DNA of 64,000 nt, taken from positions 248,001-312,000 of the forward strand of contig JACKAO010000001.1 of assembly GCA_020635035.1 (NCBI GenBank), given 5' to 3'. The notes below the pieces were generated by a model. The model did no database searches, was not told where the DNA came from, and saw only the letters and a program-made list of their open reading frames with translations. Each line of letters opens with the position of its first letter. Positions within the stretch are counted from its first letter, which is position 1. Shown in pieces: positions 51,372-60,044 of this stretch. The stretch comes from Calditrichia bacterium (GTDB lineage: Bacteria; Calditrichota; Calditrichia; Calditrichales; J004). The position numbers and the translations under genes were made by a program.

Positions 51372-53864
51372 TTAAAATATAGAGTGAGAATTTAGCAGAG
51401 TAATTAAATAATCCGACCACAGTGCCTGCGGACTGAAAAAGAGACCGAAAATAACCAAAGGCAGTATATAGAACAAGAATAATAACACAAAAATTGTCCT
51501 GAATTTTGCAAGTGTCAGAACGCGAATCCCATTAATAAGTCTGAAATGTACCCAAATGACAATCAAGCCAAAAATAATAAGAATTTGTATTACAAACTGG
51601 TCATTTAACAGCAGGTGATAAGCTGCAAGACTTAGTGGCAACATAAATACAAATGGAGAGCCGGACCACAACCCGATAGCCAGCGCCTGCCTGAGACGGA
51701 CATTGCGCCGGGTTATCAATCCAAAGAATTTCAACAGTAATCCGATTGTTATCGGGTGCAGGAAATTCAGAACAAAAAGAACAACTATGATCAGGAATGT
51801 TGAGTGGTTTATTTTTAGAAATGCTTCAAAGATAGCAGGATCGGGTAAAAGCAGCCGGAAAATTTCTTCAGCGAGAAATGAATCATTCCAAAAATAAATG
51901 AAAGATCCTGTGAAAGTAGCTAAAATAAGCGAGTTATGAACACCAACCATAAAAGAATTAAAAACCGGAATGATGCGCCGTTCCCGCATATCTACATAAA
52001 AACCATAAGGATGTTTGAGAGAACGCCTGTAATTCTCACTAAAACGGGGATATCTTCTATAAAAGAAAAGAAAAACCAGAGAACCGAAGAACATGGTAAT
52101 GGAAAATACATTCGTTGATTTGTCTTTTTTGATTGGCTTTAATACTTCAACATCATTATATGTCCAGATATTGTTTTCAAACTCAGATGTCCAGGCATAT
52201 TCTGTAAATGTGGAATCGTACAATCCATTACTTATCAGGAATGGATTAGCATTGTTTATAGTCTGGTGTGTCGGGCTTTGTGCAATCCAATCCATAAAGC
52301 TGTCTATAAAACCGCCCTGCATATTAAAAACAGATAAAGTTGATGTCACTTCATTTTTTAACAGCAATCTGCGTTCCATTCCGAAATTATCACGGGATGA
52401 AGCCAGGTAACTTTCCTGCTTCGTAAATCCTGTTTTGCCGTTTAGCAGAAAAGGGGCATTAAAGTTTTCAATCAAGCCTTTTTTGGCATTAATAGACTCG
52501 TACAAATCCAGCATGTAAAAATCGGTAGCTGTCTCAATTGTCTGACTTTTAGCCGGAACAGGGGATAGATAGGTGAGAATCGGAACAGGTCTTGGAGTAA
52601 ATCCATTCAGAATAAAATAAAACTTCTGTGTTGATGGTGAAAGATAAATTTCCTGCCCCAGACCAAGTGCGGTAAAAGAAGGGTGTTTGGCGAATCGTTC
52701 TATGGTTGCTGAAACTGTTGTTTTCAGATTTTCCAGCAAGTAATCCTGCTTGAACAATGCTTCAGGAAAACGCTTAACCGGCAGATCAACAAAAACCATC
52801 AAACCAAGCGTATCGGCAGTTGATAAAAATTTTTCATCAGGTATATGCGAAACAAATCGGACTGCGTTAAATCCTTTCTTTTTTATAGCAGAAAGGTGCA
52901 GCTGAATATCGCTTAAAAAAGTACTTCCTGCTTTCAGAATCAGGTTTTCATAATAATTTATGCCATAAATATTCAGGTCCTTTCCATTGATCCACATCCT
53001 GTTTTTTAACATTTCTGCGGATCGGAAACCAGTTCTGACTGTATCACTGTACAAGACTTGACCAAATCGCTTAACGCTAAAAACAAGCTTTAAATTTTCC
53101 GGATTTGATGTCGTCCAAAGGTCATTATCAGAAATGGAAAATTCATTATTAATTTCTTTGTCCGGAGTATAATCAAAAAGCCTTGACTCAAGTATTTTGC
53201 CAGAAGAATTTATTACTTTACTTTCAATATTTAATGCATCTTTTCGGGGAAGTAAATTGATAAGATCACGGTTGGTTTTAAAATGAAGGTTTACAATGTT
53301 ATCATTATTGCTCTGCCGGAGGCTGTATCCCCAGTTTGTTATTAATTTTTCAGGCATAAAACTGATATAAAAAGGCCTGCTTATTCCAATCTCATAGGGT
53401 TCATTAAAAAGTTGTGCAAATTGCGGATAGCCATCTGCAAGATCGGTATAGCGCTTTATGTTAATACGAATGCTGTTCTTGCCCTGCTTTAGAAGACCAT
53501 CCGGGATTTTAATTGAAAAAGGTGCGCTGTCATTTCTGAGTTTGCCGATTAAATTATTGTTAATTGTTATTTCTGCAGATCCATTAAAACCATTTCCGGA
53601 AAAGAATGCAGGCGGAGTGCTAGAATCAATCCTGGCTTCAAATTCGGTAAAAAAAACAAGAGTGTCTTCTGTATCAGAATAAAAGGGCAGGGTTTTACTA
53701 TTAATTGATTCGGATCCGTTAATTTGCCAGCTTGCCAGCCTGTAAAGATCAATCTGTTTGGCAGATGAAGTTTGATCTGTATTGCCCCAATTTGCTTTAT
53801 AGATACCTGCATCCGAATATATATTTAAGGCAAAAATAATTAATAATATTGATATAAATTTCAT
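51372..53864 (-). CDS. GH2-like (beta-galactosidase-fold) protein with six-helix membrane tail
   Basis: An 830-residue exported protein. After the signal peptide there is a jelly-roll sugar-binding-like domain (about 60-190, with L-K-Q-G-K-N-S-I-R-I-N), an immunoglobulin-like part, and a TIM-barrel-like region containing I-Y-G-I-N-Y-Y-E and F-N-A-V-R-F as in GH2 enzymes. The acid/base position reads G-L-G-Q-E near residue 404 (usually G-N-E) and the position of the nucleophile, usually T-E-F/Y-G, seems to be L-N-G-K-T-G near residue 475. Catalysis is therefore doubtful. Residues about 580-830 hold six hydrophobic helices, resembling Yip1-type or permease-like membrane domains. I know of no characterised protein with this layout. 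Confidence 0.75.
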   Translation of the reverse strand: MKFISILLIIFALNIYSDAGIYKANWGNTDQTSSAKQIDLYRLASWQINGSESINSKTLPFYSDTEDTLVFFTEFEARIDSSTPPAFFSGNGFNGSAEITINNNLIGKLRNDSAPFSIKIPDGLLKQGKNSIRINIKRYTDLADGYPQFAQLFNEPYEIGISRPFYISFMPEKLITNWGYSLRQSNNDNIVNLHFKTNRDLINLLPRKDALNIESKVINSSGKILESRLFDYTPDKEINNEFSISDNDLWTTSNPENLKLVFSVKRFGQVLYSDTVRTGFRSAEMLKNRMWINGKDLNIYGINYYENLILKAGSTFLSDIQLHLSAIKKKGFNAVRFVSHIPDEKFLSTADTLGLMVFVDLPVKRFPEALFKQDYLLENLKTTVSATIERFAKHPSFTALGLGQEIYLSPSTQKFYFILNGFTPRPVPILTYLSPVPAKSQTIETATDFYMLDLYESINAKKGLIENFNAPFLLNGKTGFTKQESYLASSRDNFGMERRLLLKNEVTSTLSVFNMQGGFIDSFMDWIAQSPTHQTINNANPFLISNGLYDSTFTEYAWTSEFENNIWTYNDVEVLKPIKKDKSTNVFSITMFFGSLVFLFFYRRYPRFSENYRRSLKHPYGFYVDMRERRIIPVFNSFMVGVHNSLILATFTGSFIYFWNDSFLAEEIFRLLLPDPAIFEAFLKINHSTFLIIVVLFVLNFLHPITIGLLLKFFGLITRRNVRLRQALAIGLWSGSPFVFMLPLSLAAYHLLLNDQFVIQILIIFGLIVIWVHFRLINGIRVLTLAKFRTIFVLLFLFYILPLVIFGLFFSPQALWSDYLITLLNSHSIF

Positions 53865-53890
53865 ATAAATCTAATCCGCTTCAATTTCAA

Positions 53891-54604
53891 TTACGCGATT
53901 AATGCCTGGAGATCTCTGAGCGCCTGTTCAAAGCCAATATAAACAGACTTTGTAAGAATTGGCTTGCCTACAACAATATCTTCGAGATACTCAATTCCTG
54001 CGATTTCACGGATATTGTCATATCCGATTCCGCCGGAGATGTTAACTCCTAAGCCCAGTTTACTTGCTGCCAGGGTAAGGCTGGCAATGTTTTCAATCGC
54101 ATCAACTTCACTATGCAAATCCTCTGCTTCGGATAATGATGTTGCATCAAGTTCGATATAATCAAACTCCAGCTTACCTGCTGCTTTCACTTCATTTATT
54201 TCAGGACTGATCAATGCCGAAGATAATATCCCGTTCGAACGCAGTTCGGCAATGTAGTTTTGTAATTGAGCTGAGTAGTTTTGCAAAGCTATAGGCTTGG
54301 GTTCAAGACTTTTTAATTCACCGGGTGCTACAAATGTGATCATATCAACCTTAAGAGCGATTAATTTTCTGATAATCTCTTCTGTTAGATTACAACGCAC
54401 AGTGAGATGGGTTTTCACAATTTCCTTTAACAATTTTACGTCACGTTCTTTCACTGTAGACTGGTCATCCCTTAAGTAGCATACAATAGATTCAGCTCCT
54501 CCTAATTCGGCCATAACAATAGCGCTGACCGGATCCGGTTCGTTCGTCTGTAAAGTATTTCGCATAAAAGCAACAGGATCAATATCCAAAGCAATACGTC
54601 GCAT
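53891..54604 (-). CDS. PdxJ-like protein lacking the catalytic residues
   Basis: A 237-residue TIM-barrel protein homologous to pyridoxine 5'-phosphate synthase PdxJ, recognisable from I-D-P-V-A-F-M-R, P-D-P-V-S-A-I-V-M-A-E-L-G-G-A, a Y-L-R-D-D segment followed by R-D-V-K-L-L, L-T-E-E-I-I and the C-terminal V-V-G-K-P-I-L. Compared with recalled E. coli PdxJ, His12 is Pro10, His45 is Tyr43, Glu72 is Arg70 and His193 is Gly191. The last three are the known catalytic residues. It should not make pyridoxine phosphate; a binding or altered catalytic role is possible. Because the rest of the fold is well kept and the reading frame is intact, it does not look like a decaying pseudogene. It lies between two lipoproteins and the GH2-like gene. 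Confidence 0.8.
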   Translation of the reverse strand: MRRIALDIDPVAFMRNTLQTNEPDPVSAIVMAELGGAESIVCYLRDDQSTVKERDVKLLKEIVKTHLTVRCNLTEEIIRKLIALKVDMITFVAPGELKSLEPKPIALQNYSAQLQNYIAELRSNGILSSALISPEINEVKAAGKLEFDYIELDATSLSEAEDLHSEVDAIENIASLTLAASKLGLGVNISGGIGYDNIREIAGIEYLEDIVVGKPILTKSVYIGFEQALRDLQALIA

Positions 54605-54622
54605 TAAAGCCTCCTCTAATTT

Positions 54623-55183
54623 TTAAAAAGTCGCTCTGTCTTCCCAGCGTGTAATTTTCCAAATGTCAAAATTGTTTTTTTTTAGAATAAATAAAGCTTC
54701 ACCATTTAAAGTGGGAAATTCATTACCGCCATTTAATGTTAGTTGAAATATTTGTTTAAGTTCCACTTCGCTGCTGTCATCGTTAAGATAATCTTCAAAA
54801 ACAGTTCCCCCCCACACAAGGTTTAAAGTCTGGAAATGCCGGAAAAGACTTGCAGTTGTGCGCAGATCAGTATCTCTGCCCCAGGTAATGTCCGTTACAG
54901 GATTCGTTGCAAAATTTTTTGAGATAAACAAGAATGTTGTATCAATCAAATCACTATACACTAACGAATCCTTAAAATTATAGGCAAAGGCAAAATTTGT
55001 CATGACTTCCTGTGGTGTTTTCTGCTCAGTTAGTATTAATGATGCGCTGCCTTCTTCATCTGAGAGTTCAGGGGCAAATGGATTGCAGCTATAAAAACCG
55101 TAACAGAAACTTATCAGCAGAATGACAAATGCACCATTGTAAAAGTGCTTTATTCTTAAATTGCCGGAATTTATAAAACTCAT
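54623..55183 (-). CDS. Hypothetical lipoprotein (copy B of a pair)
   Basis: A 186-residue protein with a lipoprotein signal (lipobox G-F-Y-S-C near residue 33). The mature part contains T-P-Q-E-V-M-T-N-F-A-F-A-Y-N-F-K-D, similar to S-P-E-I-V-L-N-N-L-S-R-S-L-E-Q-K-N in the upstream gene, followed by strands ending D-I-W-K-I-T-R-W-E-D. That arrangement (helical entry, then F-x-L-x-x-x-x-x-x-I-W-x-I-x-x-W) resembles NTF2-like folds. No family was recognised. It is probably paralogous to the neighbouring 214-residue lipoprotein and is co-transcribed with it and the PdxJ-like gene. Confidence 0.72.
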   Translation of the reverse strand: MSFINSGNLRIKHFYNGAFVILLISFCYGFYSCNPFAPELSDEEGSASLILTEQKTPQEVMTNFAFAYNFKDSLVYSDLIDTTFLFISKNFATNPVTDITWGRDTDLRTTASLFRHFQTLNLVWGGTVFEDYLNDDSSEVELKQIFQLTLNGGNEFPTLNGEALFILKKNNFDIWKITRWEDRATF

Positions 55184-55203
55184 TTAAAATCAACGGTTAA
55201 ATG

Positions 55204-55848
55204 TTATCGATTCTGAATTTTTAAATAGGTCCATGTTTTTAATTGTTCGTTTTCCAAAGATCTGTCAGACCAATTGTAAATGTACCATATCTCACGGGCC
55301 GTTTCCCTGGATCTGAACATTTTAAACTTTGATAAACCATTAAAAACAAGAGTTGTATCCGAAGCTTCGACAATTAATTGATACTTAAAAAAATCTGTTT
55401 CAACCGAATCATCAAATGCTAAAAGATTAATCGGTGTTGTATTTGGCAATGAATCAACATATGTAAAACGTATAGAAGGGCTTTTCCCGAATGAATTAAA
55501 AACAACATTATTAAAATAATTTTGTTCGTCTGTGTATGTCCATTCCTGAGCCAGCTGATCCTGGTAATTTGCGTCGCCGACAAAACGAAAGGGTTTCAAA
55601 GGAAAATCCGTCGGGTCAGCAAAATTTTCCATATACTTAGAAACATTTTTCTGTTCCAATGACCTGGATAAATTATTAAGAACAATTTCAGGGCTAGTGG
55701 CAGCTTCAAAAATCCCGGATGCTGATCCAGGATCAGGTTTTTCTACCTTATCTTCACGTGTGGAAAAAAGATCCGTACAACCACTTGAAAAGAATATAAT
55801 ATTCAAAAAAAACAATAATTTAAGGAATTTCTTTATTCTTTGATTCAT
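55204..55848 (-). CDS. Hypothetical lipoprotein (copy A of a pair), first gene of the smc operon
   Basis: A 214-residue lipoprotein with lipobox F-S-S-G-C near residue 24. The mature part contains a short acidic linker, the helix S-P-E-I-V-L-N-N-L-S-R-S-L-E-Q, a beta-rich body and E-I-W-Y-I-Y-N-W-S-D near the C-terminus, which matches I-W-K-I-T-R-W-E-D of the neighbouring gene and suggests a shared NTF2-like fold. Function unknown. It is the promoter-proximal gene of a six-gene minus-strand unit (lipoprotein, lipoprotein, PdxJ-like, GH2-like, smc, GWxTD), with intergenic gaps of only 7 to 26 bases. Confidence 0.72.
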   Translation of the reverse strand: MNQRIKKFLKLLFFLNIIFFSSGCTDLFSTREDKVEKPDPGSASGIFEAATSPEIVLNNLSRSLEQKNVSKYMENFADPTDFPLKPFRFVGDANYQDQLAQEWTYTDEQNYFNNVVFNSFGKSPSIRFTYVDSLPNTTPINLLAFDDSVETDFFKYQLIVEASDTTLVFNGLSKFKMFRSRETAREIWYIYNWSDRSLENEQLKTWTYLKIQNR

Positions 55849-56012
55849 AGCTTCTTAGTATAACCAAAAGCGGGCAATATTTCCAAAGATTCTTATTCAT
55901 AACAGATAGTTTGATAAATGGTTTTTATAGGCACATCTATGATTTCAAATAAAGTTTTTGCAGATAAAATAGCATCAGAATAAATTAAAAAAGATTGACT
56001 GGGAGAGAGTGT

Positions 56013-58016
56013 ATGATGGATATCAAAAACAGAATTAATCAACTGCGAAATGAAATTAATGATCATGATTATAAGTATTATGTTTTAGCACAGCCGGATA
56101 TATCAGATTATGATTATGATCATTTGATGAAAGAACTGCTGGAGCTGGAAAAAAAACACCCTGAGTTTATCTCGGAAGATTCCCCGACTCAGCGTGTATC
56201 CGGCGAACCCACAAAAGAATTTCCTACTGTTGCGCATCGTTTCCCAATGCTTTCCCTGGCAAATACTTATAATGAAGAAGAGTTCAGGGACTTTGATAAG
56301 CGAATCCGAAATATCCTTGGAGAAACAGTAACAATCGAATACATCGCTGAATTAAAGATAGACGGGCTGGCAATAAGTTTATTGTACCGGGATGGCTTAT
56401 TTATTCGGGGAGCAACCCGCGGCGATGGAACCCAGGGCGACGATATTACACCTAATTTACGTACAATCCGTTCTATTCCATTGAAGATTCGCAAGACAAG
56501 CGTGCTGGCCAATGAGTTCGAAGTGCGTGGAGAAGTCTATCTACCCAGGCGAAAATTCGATCAGATAAATAAGGAAAGGGAAGAGCAGGGCGAAGAGCTT
56601 TACATGAATCCAAGGAATGTTGCTGCCGGTACTTTGAAAATTCAGGATGCGTCAGTTGTAGCAGCACGTGGACTTCAAATATTTGTTTATTCCCTGCATG
56701 CTAATAATGAAAATACGAACAGTTTTCATTACGAGAATCTTCTGCATTTAAAGGAAGCCGGATTTCCTGTTAATCCACATTTAAAGAAATGCGCTGCAAT
56801 TGAAGAAGTAATCGCATATGTAAATCTCTGGGAGTCTAAAAGGGCAACGCTTCCTTATGATATTGATGGAATTGTTGTTAAAGTTAATTCCATTGCCCAG
56901 CAATTGGAGCTGGGCAGCACAGCAAAAAGTCCGCGCTGGGCGATCGCCTATAAATTTAAAGCATTAAAAGCTGAAACGATTATAAGAGACGTGACCTGGC
57001 AGGTTGGCAGAACGGGTATTGTAACACCTGTTGCTGAATTACAACCCGTTGTTCTGGCCGGAACAACAGTGTCGAGAGCCACCTTACATAATGTAGATGA
57101 AATAAAAAGGAAAGATATTCGTGTCGGTGATTTGGTTTTTGTTGAAAAAGGGGGTGATATCATTCCAAAAGTTGTTGAAGTGGTCGTTGAAAAGCGAAAC
57201 AGTGAAAGCAGGGAACTTGCTATACCGGAATATTGCCCCGCCTGTGGAACAACCCTAAAACGGATTGAAGGTGAAGCTGCGTTACGCTGTTTTAACTTTG
57301 ATTGCCCGGAACAGGTAAGCCGGCGAATTGAGCATTTTGCTGCACGCGGAGCGATGGACATAGGTGGAATGGGTACTGCGATGGTTGATATTCTTGTTGA
57401 AAAGGGCCTTATAAAAAATGTTGCTGATCTGTATATACTTAAAAAAGAAGATATTGCAGCGCTTGAACGTATGGGAGATAAAAGTGCTGAAAATCTGATT
57501 AATGGTCTCAAGGAAAGTAAAAATCAGCCACTAAGCCGGCTCATTTTTGCACTTGGAATACCTTATATCGGGACTACTGCAGCAAAACTGCTTAGCAAAC
57601 ATTTTGGATCATTAAATGCTCTTCAAAATTCTTCAATGGAAGAAATAGCTTCTATAGACGGTATTGGTGGAAAAATGGCGCAAAGTGTGGTAGACTTTTT
57701 TGAAAACTCAGCAAATCTTATTATTGTCAAGCGATTGACAGAGTATGGACTGACAGTCGAAGAAAAAAATCAGCGTTCATCCGGAGGAAAGTTTGATGGA
57801 TTAACTTTTGTTCTTACCGGGGCACTGCCTTCGATGACAAGGGAAGAAGCCAGCGCTCTTATTGAAGAATATGGAGGTAAGACATCGTCGTCTGTATCTG
57901 CAAAAACCAATTATGTACTTGCGGGAGAAAAAGCCGGTTCAAAGCTTGAAAAAGCAGAAAAACTGGGTATTAACATAATTAACGAAGATGATTTCAGAGC
58001 AATGTTAAAAGCCTAA
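56013..58016 (+). CDS. ligA: NAD-dependent DNA ligase LigA
   Basis: A 667-residue ligase sealing nicks in replication and repair. The Ia domain has Y-D-Y-D-H-L-M-K-E-L and the adenylation domain the nucleotidyl-accepting Lys in E-L-K-I-D-G-L-A. Other motifs: G-D-G-T-Q-G-D-D, N-P-R-N-V-A-A-G-T-L-K, the zinc finger C-P-A-C-G ... C-F-N-F-D-C, the helix-hairpin-helix region and a C-terminal BRCT domain (F-V-L-T-G-A-L-P-S-M-T-R-E-E-A). The ATG at 56013 follows GGGAGAG; a TTG at 55995 would extend it by six codons without homologous residues. Confidence 0.97.
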   Translation: MMDIKNRINQLRNEINDHDYKYYVLAQPDISDYDYDHLMKELLELEKKHPEFISEDSPTQRVSGEPTKEFPTVAHRFPMLSLANTYNEEEFRDFDKRIRNILGETVTIEYIAELKIDGLAISLLYRDGLFIRGATRGDGTQGDDITPNLRTIRSIPLKIRKTSVLANEFEVRGEVYLPRRKFDQINKEREEQGEELYMNPRNVAAGTLKIQDASVVAARGLQIFVYSLHANNENTNSFHYENLLHLKEAGFPVNPHLKKCAAIEEVIAYVNLWESKRATLPYDIDGIVVKVNSIAQQLELGSTAKSPRWAIAYKFKALKAETIIRDVTWQVGRTGIVTPVAELQPVVLAGTTVSRATLHNVDEIKRKDIRVGDLVFVEKGGDIIPKVVEVVVEKRNSESRELAIPEYCPACGTTLKRIEGEAALRCFNFDCPEQVSRRIEHFAARGAMDIGGMGTAMVDILVEKGLIKNVADLYILKKEDIAALERMGDKSAENLINGLKESKNQPLSRLIFALGIPYIGTTAAKLLSKHFGSLNALQNSSMEEIASIDGIGGKMAQSVVDFFENSANLIIVKRLTEYGLTVEEKNQRSSGGKFDGLTFVLTGALPSMTREEASALIEEYGGKTSSSVSAKTNYVLAGEKAGSKLEKAEKLGINIINEDDFRAMLKA

Positions 58017-58023
58017 AAATTGT

Positions 58024-58052
58024 TTGACTTTGTAAAGGGGTACATCTAAATT
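58024..58052 (+). promoter_or_regulatory. Putative promoter for secDF
   Basis: TTGACT (58024-58029), a 17-base spacer and TAAATT (58047-58052), identical in both hexamers and spacing to the site at 15338-15366. secD starts at 58128 behind a GGAGGA site. Confidence 0.5.
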
Positions 58053-58127
58053 TAAAGGCTTTTGTTGAACTTTTTAACAACAGGATTTCTAACTCACGTA
58101 ATAAACCCTCGGAGGAAGTAGATTTTA

Positions 58128-60014
58128 ATGAAGTCAAACATGACAATGCGCATTGTTTTTATTTTTGCTGCGATTATTCTTTCCGTTTATCTATTATATC
58201 CAACTGTAAAATTAAGCATGATGAGTGAAGATGAAGAACAGGAATTGCAAATGCAAAATCCTGATGAGCTTATCGATTTAAAGTCAAAAGCTGTTACCCT
58301 TGGTCTTGACCTGCAGGGTGGCATGCATGTTGTGCTTGAAGTGGATATTCGTGAATTAATGAATAAACTCGCCAAGAACAAAAACCCGGAGTTTGTAGAA
58401 GCGCTTAAGGACGCTACGGATATTGTTAACCGTACAGATGAAGATTTTATAACAATTTTCCAGGAAGAACTGGCTAAACGTAACATGCTGCTGGAAAGAT
58501 ATTACAGCAGCGCTGAACGACGTACTGAAGCAGATGTGGTTGCTTACCTGCGCAAGCAGACAGAAGAAGCTGTTGACCGCTCTCTGGAAATTTTAAGAAA
58601 TCGTATTGACCAATTTGGTGTTACAGAACCGACCATCCAGAAACAAGGTGGAAGACGTATTATTCTTGAACTTGCAGGTGTTAACGATCCTGGCCGTGTA
58701 CGCAAAATTGTTGGACAAACAGCTTTGCTGGAGTTCAAGCTTCTTAAAGATGATGTGACGACCAATCAGGTTGCAGATAAAATAAATAAATATATTCAGG
58801 CACGGATCAGTCCTAAGGACACAACAGAAGAAAAATCCGTTGATTCTGATACATCTTCTTCAACAGCTTTAGAAGAACTTTTTGGTGTTCAGGATAAGGA
58901 TAAACCTGCAACAGCCGGCGATTCATCTGCCGTTGCTAGTTCAGAAGAATCTCCTTTTGAAGAGAATTTATTTTTTAAAGCACCTAATGATAACACCATT
59001 CTGGTTCCTGCTGACAAAGAAGAAAAATTTAAAGATATTATTGAACTGCCTGATATAAAGAAAATTATTGCGGAAGAAGCAGGTAGTGCAGAGTTCTTGT
59101 GGGGATCGAAGAAAGAAGCTAATGACCAGTATATACCTGTTTATTTGGTTAATAAAAAACAGGAATTATCGGGTGAAACTATTATTGATACAAGTCCGCA
59201 GGCAGGTAGTCCAAATGATCCGGCAAATGTTGGAAAATTTGAAGTATCACTAACATTGAATGATGATGGTGCAAAGACATTTGCGAGGGTGACCGGGGCA
59301 AATATAAATAAACGTCTTGCCATAATTTTGGATAATCGTGTTTATCTTGCACCAACTCTGCAAACAAAAATTGCGAATGGCCGTGCCCGTATTACAGGTA
59401 TTGATACTTTTGATGATGCCCGTGATTTAAGTATTGTACTTAAAGCTGGTGCTTTACCCGCTCCCGTCTCTATAATTGAAGAAAGAACAGTTGGGCCTTC
59501 ACTTGGTATGGATTCCATTATAGCAGGTAGCTATTCAGCAATGTTAGGTTTAATTCTTGTAATGATTTTTATGATTCTTTATTACCATTTTTCAGGACTT
59601 GTGGCCGATCTTGCCTTAGTACTCAATATAGTATTTATAATGGCAATCATGGCTTCACTTGGTGCTACACTGACCCTTCCGGGGATTGCCGGGATTATTC
59701 TGACAATTGGTATGGCGGTTGATGCCAATGTGCTTATCTTTGAGCGTATTCGTGAAGAAATTGATCGGGGAAAAACAGTTAGAGCTTCTCTTGATCAGGG
59801 ATATGGCAAAGCATTCTCTACAATTCTTGATGCAAACGTTACAACCTTTATAGCCGGCCTTGTTTTATATACTTACGGTTCCGGGCCAATTAAAGGATTT
59901 GCAGTAACTTTAATGATTGGTATTGTAGCCAGTATGTTTACTGCAATTATTATTACCCGTGTAATTTTTAATCTTTACATGGAAAGAAGAACCGTTAAGA
60001 AACTTAGTATCTAA
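58128..60014 (+). CDS. secD: Protein translocase subunit SecD
   Basis: A 628-residue inner-membrane protein that uses the proton-motive force to assist late stages of Sec export. It has an N-terminal transmembrane helix, L-G-L-D-L-Q-G-G-M-H (the D-L-x-G-G motif), a periplasmic P1 domain (including N-R-I-D-Q-F-G-V-T-E-P), and five C-terminal helices with G-M-A-V-D-A-N-V-L-I-F-E-R-I-R-E-E. A polar Ser/Thr/Asp-rich insertion of about 60 residues near 235-295 lies in the periplasmic region and looks disordered. secF follows 30 bases later. Confidence 0.96.
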   Translation: MKSNMTMRIVFIFAAIILSVYLLYPTVKLSMMSEDEEQELQMQNPDELIDLKSKAVTLGLDLQGGMHVVLEVDIRELMNKLAKNKNPEFVEALKDATDIVNRTDEDFITIFQEELAKRNMLLERYYSSAERRTEADVVAYLRKQTEEAVDRSLEILRNRIDQFGVTEPTIQKQGGRRIILELAGVNDPGRVRKIVGQTALLEFKLLKDDVTTNQVADKINKYIQARISPKDTTEEKSVDSDTSSSTALEELFGVQDKDKPATAGDSSAVASSEESPFEENLFFKAPNDNTILVPADKEEKFKDIIELPDIKKIIAEEAGSAEFLWGSKKEANDQYIPVYLVNKKQELSGETIIDTSPQAGSPNDPANVGKFEVSLTLNDDGAKTFARVTGANINKRLAIILDNRVYLAPTLQTKIANGRARITGIDTFDDARDLSIVLKAGALPAPVSIIEERTVGPSLGMDSIIAGSYSAMLGLILVMIFMILYYHFSGLVADLALVLNIVFIMAIMASLGATLTLPGIAGIILTIGMAVDANVLIFERIREEIDRGKTVRASLDQGYGKAFSTILDANVTTFIAGLVLYTYGSGPIKGFAVTLMIGIVASMFTAIIITRVIFNLYMERRTVKKLSI

Positions 60015-60044
60015 TCTGGATTCGGAATAGGAGTTTATCGTTAA

